From positions 13,171-77,170 of the forward strand of contig JAKFDI010000021.1 of the NCBI GenBank assembly GCA_036676235.1: a DNA stretch of 64,000 bases, given 5' to 3'. Each line of letters opens with the position of its first letter. Position 1 is the stretch's first letter. The translations under genes and the position numbers were made by a program. The notes beneath the pieces were generated by a model, which had not been told where the DNA came from, searched no databases, and saw nothing but the letters and a program-made list of their open reading frames with translations. The DNA comes from JAKFDI01 sp036676235 (GTDB lineage Bacteria > Pseudomonadota > Gammaproteobacteria > Burkholderiales > Burkholderiaceae_C). Shown here in pieces: positions 60,390-64,000 of this stretch.

Positions 60390-61213
60390 TGGGAACGTCC
60401 ACCGCAAGCGCCGGCCCTGGATCGAACGTCAGCCTGGATCCGCCATGGCTGGACGAAGTCGCCACCGACGTCGGGGCGGATAGCGCCGTGCCGGCGGGCG
60501 ACAGCGACCCGGCGCCGCCGGCAGGCGTCCCCGGCGCGGCACCCGATGCGCGGTACAAGGACGCACGGCGCGCACTGGGCAAATACATCAAGAGCGGCAA
60601 CACGCCGCAGCTGTCCGATGCCTTGGGCCACTATTCCGCACGGGGCAGCGGTGGAGCGGGCGCGGCCGCGACACGCATGCGGGCATCCACACGCGCGGGC
60701 GCGGAGCTTTTTTCGTTCCTCAATGCGATCAGCCAGCGATCCACGCCGCAGGCCGCGCGGTGGGTCGACGAACTGCGCGCCACCAACCCCTCTGCCGAGG
60801 ACGTCGTCGACGCCGTCGTGCGCGAACTCGCCCCGCCGGGGGGAAGCGCCGACGAGGAGTCCCTGCGTGACTCGATGGCCCGAGCGATGTCCGACCTCGC
60901 TCGGGAGGACTCGACGCTGGACTTGATGCGAATGCGTCCGGACGACATCTGGGACTTGATGAAGGGCTATCTCGCGATCGAAGTGGTCAACCGGTTCATC
61001 TTCGACATGGGGCCGGCGCTCGAAACCTCCAAAGTGGATCCCGCGACCGTCGTGGCCAGAGAAAGGCAGATGCGACTGTTCGTCAAAAACGAGGTCGGGG
61101 CGCACCTCGACTTGCTGCGCGGGAGCAGCGCCAATCCCACCCGCACGCAGTTGGATGGCATTTTTCAGGAGACCTTGAAAATGACCTTCGAGCTCTTCGA
61201 GTCGCGCCTATGA
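60389..61213 (+). CDS. qatB: QatB, Qat defence system protein
   Basis: 274 residues from the ATG at 60389, overlapping the qatA stop. The N-terminal 60 residues are Pro/Gly/Ala-rich and probably flexible. A helical body follows, with RYKDARRALGKYIKSGN, ARWVDELRATNPSAEDVVDA, DDIWDLMKGYLAIEVVNRF and a C-terminal FVKNEVGAHLDLLRG. No enzymatic motif is seen. Identity comes from position between qatA and qatC and from overall resemblance to the family; its molecular role is unsettled. Its TGA overlaps the qatC ATG by 4 bp. Confidence 0.85.
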   Translation: MGTSTASAGPGSNVSLDPPWLDEVATDVGADSAVPAGDSDPAPPAGVPGAAPDARYKDARRALGKYIKSGNTPQLSDALGHYSARGSGGAGAAATRMRASTRAGAELFSFLNAISQRSTPQAARWVDELRATNPSAEDVVDAVVRELAPPGGSADEESLRDSMARAMSDLAREDSTLDLMRMRPDDIWDLMKGYLAIEVVNRFIFDMGPALETSKVDPATVVARERQMRLFVKNEVGAHLDLLRGSSANPTRTQLDGIFQETLKMTFELFESRL

Positions 61214-62499
61214 GCCAGACGGTTTGCGGTCCGAAAGACCGGATCCCTGCCTCGCGACTCCCCGGCGTCGAGTACTTCTCGATGTACGGCCACGACGGCT
61301 TCGAGGACGTCAGCACCGTGGGCTCGAGGCTGCTGGAAGACATCCAGGACGCAGGAATGAGTCCCCGCGCGGCGGCTTGGGACTTCCTCAGCTTGGCGCT
61401 TGCGGTAAACGCCGCCGATCACGTGTTCGAGCGCAGCGCAAGCCCAGACGGCTGGACCCGAGTGATTGAGCTAGAACTCGCGCTCAGCGAGCCCGCACCC
61501 TTCCAGGCGGCGACGCAGGACATCGAGCGAGCGCTGCGCTTCTTGACGGGAGATTTCTGGCGCCTGACGTTCGTCGACGGAGGCTACCCTCCACCGCGTC
61601 CGCGCGTGTCGGTGGCTCATGATGCCGACTGCGTTGCACTGCTCTCGGGAGGACTTGACAGCCTGATCGGGGCGATCGACGTCACGACGCAAGGGCGCCA
61701 GCCCTTGTTTGTCTCCCATGTCAGCCGCGGCGACAAGGAAAAGCAGTTGGAGTTCGCCGCTCGTCTGGGACGGGAGGGCAACCATGTGCAATGGAATCAG
61801 AACATCTGGCTCAAGCCCCCTAACCGCGAGGCCGAGCCTTCCACCCGCGCACGCTCGATCGTGTTCTTCGCCTTCGCGGCTATCGCGGCGGACCACCTCG
61901 CGCGCGTGCGCGCCATGCCGCAGATAGAGGTCTTCGTTCCAGAGAATGGCCTCATTAGTCTGAACGTTCCGCTGAACGCGGGCCGCGCCGGTAGCCTCAG
62001 CACCAAGACGACCCATCCTGTCTTCATGCAGCGGCTGCAGGCGCTGTGGAGCAACCTCCGTATACCCGCAGTCCTGCGGCTGCCCTATTCCACAAAAACC
62101 AAGGGCGAGATGCTGCGCGCGTGCGCCGACCAAGCCGTCCTTACCGAACTCGGCGGGCAGTCCACCAGTTGCGGTAGGTTCCTAAAGCACGGCCTGCGGC
62201 ACTGCGGTAGATGCGTGCCCTGCATGGTCCGCCGCGCATCATTCCTGCAGGCCGGCTTGGCGGACACGACCGTGGAATACGTGCACCGTGACCTACGTGC
62301 CGCCCAACGCGAACAGGGCGCTGATGACGTGAGAGCGCTCGCCACGGCCGTGCTCAAGTTGGAACAGCACGGCGTGCGAGCGTTCACGGCTGGGCAGTTC
62401 GCTTTCGCGGCTCCTCCGCAGCGCCGGGAGTTCGAGGGCGTTGTCGAGCGGGGGCTTGGGGAAGTCGGCGTCCTGCTACGACAGCACGGCGTGCTTTGA
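61210..62499 (+). CDS. qatC: QatC, QueC-like PP-loop protein of the Qat defence system
   Basis: 429 residues from the ATG at 61210 (ATGA overlap with qatB). The N-terminal 130 residues are specific to QatC. The PP-loop SGGLDS is at residues 146-151 (VALLSGGLDSLIGAID), and a QueC-like zinc cluster lies near residues 318-335 in STSCGRFLKHGLRHCGRCVP (Cys, Cys, Cys, and a fourth Cys three residues on). QueC makes preQ0 for 7-deazaguanine; in Qat the family member may modify DNA, nucleotides or a protein. It is longer than QueC (about 230 residues). Its stop overlaps the qatD TTG. Confidence 0.93.
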   Translation: MSQTVCGPKDRIPASRLPGVEYFSMYGHDGFEDVSTVGSRLLEDIQDAGMSPRAAAWDFLSLALAVNAADHVFERSASPDGWTRVIELELALSEPAPFQAATQDIERALRFLTGDFWRLTFVDGGYPPPRPRVSVAHDADCVALLSGGLDSLIGAIDVTTQGRQPLFVSHVSRGDKEKQLEFAARLGREGNHVQWNQNIWLKPPNREAEPSTRARSIVFFAFAAIAADHLARVRAMPQIEVFVPENGLISLNVPLNAGRAGSLSTKTTHPVFMQRLQALWSNLRIPAVLRLPYSTKTKGEMLRACADQAVLTELGGQSTSCGRFLKHGLRHCGRCVPCMVRRASFLQAGLADTTVEYVHRDLRAAQREQGADDVRALATAVLKLEQHGVRAFTAGQFAFAAPPQRREFEGVVERGLGEVGVLLRQHGVL

Positions 62500-63227
62500 T
62501 CGACTTCCACTGCCATCTGGACCTTTACCCGCAAGGCCTCGCACTTGCGCAGGAGACCAATGAGCGCAACCAATTTACGCTCGTGGTCACTACAAGCCCC
62601 CGTGCCTACCGGGCCACCTCGCGCGTTTTCTCGGGGCTGCGCAATGTCCATGTCGCAGTGGGATTGCACCCCGAAGTGGCTGAAGAAAAGTTCGCCGAGC
62701 TCGATGCCCTGATTGCCGGGGTCGCCGCAGCGCGGTTCGTCGGGGAAATCGGCCTGGATGGCTCTCCCAGGTTTCGCAGAACCCTGCCGCTCCAGGAGCG
62801 GGTTTTCCGTGCGGCGCTCGGGGAATGCGCAGCACAAGGCGGGCGAATCCTGAGTATCCACTCCCGCGGCGCGGAGCAACGGGTGGTCGAGCTTCTCGCC
62901 CTCCATCCGCGATCGGGTGTCCCGGTGCTTCACTGGTTCTCTGGGAGCTTGGGGGCGCTTCATGACGCGACACGACTGGGTTGCTGGTTCAGTGTCGGCC
63001 CTGCCATGGTCGCCGGGGCAAAGGGCAGGTCCTTGCTGGCAAGGATGCCCGCCCACAGAGTCCTCCCGGAGACCGATGGCCCCTTCGCGTCGTCGCAAGG
63101 TCAACCGCTAATGCCTTGGGACGCTTGGACGATCGGCCCGGTCCTGGCCCAGATTTGGGACCAGCCACTCGCGGTTGTCGAAGCCCAATTGACCGCCAAT
63201 CTGAAGAACCTCCTAGCCCAACAGTGA
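62496..63227 (+). CDS. qatD: QatD, TatD-like metallo-hydrolase of the Qat defence system
   Basis: 243 residues from a TTG at 62496 that overlaps the qatC stop (TTGA). The frame begins directly with the H-x-H motif (MIDFHCHLDLYPQG), so no later start is possible. TatD metal motifs: VGEIGLDGSPRF, a later His in LSIHSRGAEQ, VLHWFSGSLG and the terminal ETDGPFA. TatD proteins are DNases/phosphoesterases of the amidohydrolase fold and the likely nucleic-acid-acting part of Qat. It ends the operon; all four Qat genes are intact with no frameshift. Confidence 0.93.
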   Translation: MIDFHCHLDLYPQGLALAQETNERNQFTLVVTTSPRAYRATSRVFSGLRNVHVAVGLHPEVAEEKFAELDALIAGVAAARFVGEIGLDGSPRFRRTLPLQERVFRAALGECAAQGGRILSIHSRGAEQRVVELLALHPRSGVPVLHWFSGSLGALHDATRLGCWFSVGPAMVAGAKGRSLLARMPAHRVLPETDGPFASSQGQPLMPWDAWTIGPVLAQIWDQPLAVVEAQLTANLKNLLAQQ

Positions 63228-63770
63228 CTGTCGCAAATGCGATCGCCGCTAGTCGGGAGGGCGGTTCGTTCGATCCTCTTTAAAAGATCGCAGGAAGTCC
63301 CTTCGCGACTCAATCGGCGGCACAGTTGCGCCAGTATTGAGCGTCGGGCCGAAGGGCGGCTTCCTGGCACCCCGCTCGGGGAAGCTGATGTCCGCGATGG
63401 GTCGGGTGCCGCCGGTCACCCTGACGCAAGGAGTCGTTGGCGGGTCACCGCCCGGCCGGTGACCCGTCGAGTGGCCGGTAACAACGGCGAAGCGGTCACA
63501 TCAGGGACAGCCGTCGCATACCCGCTGATCATCGCCGCGGTCGTTCAGGCCGTCGCCGGCGAGTGACTTCAGTTCATTCTGAAGCGGCTACTGGCTCGCC
63601 GAACCGAACGGTCGTTGCTGGCAAGAGAGTGCTTCCTCGTCCGACCTTGCTTGAGTACTGCAAATTGGCGGTGCGTACGTCGTCGAGGCGAGATCGATCT
63701 CGACAAGCCGCGGTGCACGTCGCGGCTACGCATTTACCAGACGCAGTTGGACAAGAAGAAGGACCGCCGC
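63228..63770. other. Region right of qatD with one strong hairpin, no supported gene
   Basis: 543 bp. It contains a perfect 10-bp stem at 63441-63466 (CGGGTCACCG, loop CCCGGC, CGGTGACCCG) with no T-run. Several short plus-strand frames cross it, but none shows family features or a good ribosome-binding site. Base composition is mixed, consistent with the edge of an acquired segment. No tRNA or integrase is seen. Confidence 0.45.
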
Positions 63771-63926
63771 ATGCACCTTCACAACCAGCAGCGGCTGCTC
63801 GATCTGCGTCGCCAGCATGCGCAGGAGGTCCGCCTGCTCAGCGCCCACGACCCGCTGGAGTTTGAACGGCTCGCGGGGCGCGGCATGGACGCTACGACGG
63901 CGCCGATCGGCTCCGCGTCGGCGTAG
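63771..63926 (+). CDS. Possible small hydrophilic protein
   Basis: 51 residues from the ATG at 63771, with an AAGAAGG purine tract 7 bases upstream. GC-rich third positions are consistent with coding. The sequence is highly charged and helical (QQRLLDLRRQHAQEVRLL), with a possible coiled coil and no membrane segment. I recognise no family. It could equally be part of the gene or debris at the right-hand edge. A minus-strand frame overlaps its end. Confidence 0.35.
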   Translation: MHLHNQQRLLDLRRQHAQEVRLLSAHDPLEFERLAGRGMDATTAPIGSASA

Positions 63927-64000
63927 TGTCGACCCGCGCCTGCTCGCCAGCTGCGCTGCCTGCCTGCTGCAGCAGATCCAGCGCCACGTCCACGATCATG

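Noticed and set aside
58512..63227. Treating the KAP/QueC/TatD cluster as a new system
   Set aside because: Gene content, order and overlaps match the already described QatABCD defence system.
63892..63999. Minus-strand frame entering from the right edge and ending at 63892
   Set aside because: About 35 codons with no recognisable sequence and overlapping the 63771-63926 frame; too little to call a partial gene.

Overview
The window looks like a chromosomal segment of a high-GC betaproteobacterium of the order Burkholderiales, probably near the Comamonadaceae or the Rubrivivax/Leptothrix group. This is inference from three things: strongly GC-biased third codon positions, orphan tripartite-tricarboxylate (Bug) receptors, and a cyanophycin locus of the type seen in that order. 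No rRNA, replication origin or CRISPR array is visible. One tRNA gene, tRNA-Thr(CGT), is present.

Layout. 1-9.5 kb: the start of an unidentified membrane-anchored gene, a Bug receptor, a branched-chain-type ABC binding protein, a hybrid sensor kinase, a 225-bp TA-flanked MITE-like element, a GAF/Fis regulator lacking its AAA+ domain, an XdhC protein and an EgtB/SenA-type synthase. 9.5-12.6 kb: an accessory island with a broken restriction-modification methyltransferase, a BRO-N protein and a translationally coupled ABC-type ATPase. 12.6-24.7 kb: an MFS transporter, then the cyanophycin locus (cphA and a degenerate paralogue on the minus strand; an ABC exporter and a DUF1854 gene divergent on plus), an uncharacterised protein and recJ. 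24.7-45.5 kb: mainly housekeeping and metabolic genes (sugar dehydrogenase, PHP nuclease, YciO, HPF-like protein, catalase, glutaredoxin, plsY, LysR/argC, YbaK, aldo/keto reductase, acyl-CoA synthetase, HD-GYP-like protein) and an SLC5 symporter/DUF4212/CBS-DUF294/exonuclease cluster. 45.7-51.6 kb: prfB with its programmed frameshift, pepN, fbp, a histidine phosphatase and tRNA-Thr. 51.8-58.1 kb: a LysR regulator divergent from an acyl-CoA dehydrogenase/Bug receptor/CoA-transferase catabolic unit, then truD. 58.5-63.2 kb: a complete four-gene QatABCD anti-phage defence operon with overlapping genes. The last 770 bp hold little that can be supported.

How genes work together. The cyanophycin genes form one divergent locus for storage-polymer synthesis. 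The Qat genes are tightly overlapped and must be co-expressed. The acyl-CoA dehydrogenase, Bug receptor and CoA-transferase look like uptake, CoA activation and oxidation of an unidentified organic acid under a LysR regulator with a clear T-N11-A box. The less familiar candidate system is the BRO-N plus ATPase pair at 10.0-12.6 kb, which sits beside restriction-modification debris and resembles a defence unit that I cannot match to a named system.

Limits: all homology calls are from memory of family motifs, without database searches. Start codons were chosen by eye from ribosome-binding sites, overlaps and family lengths.
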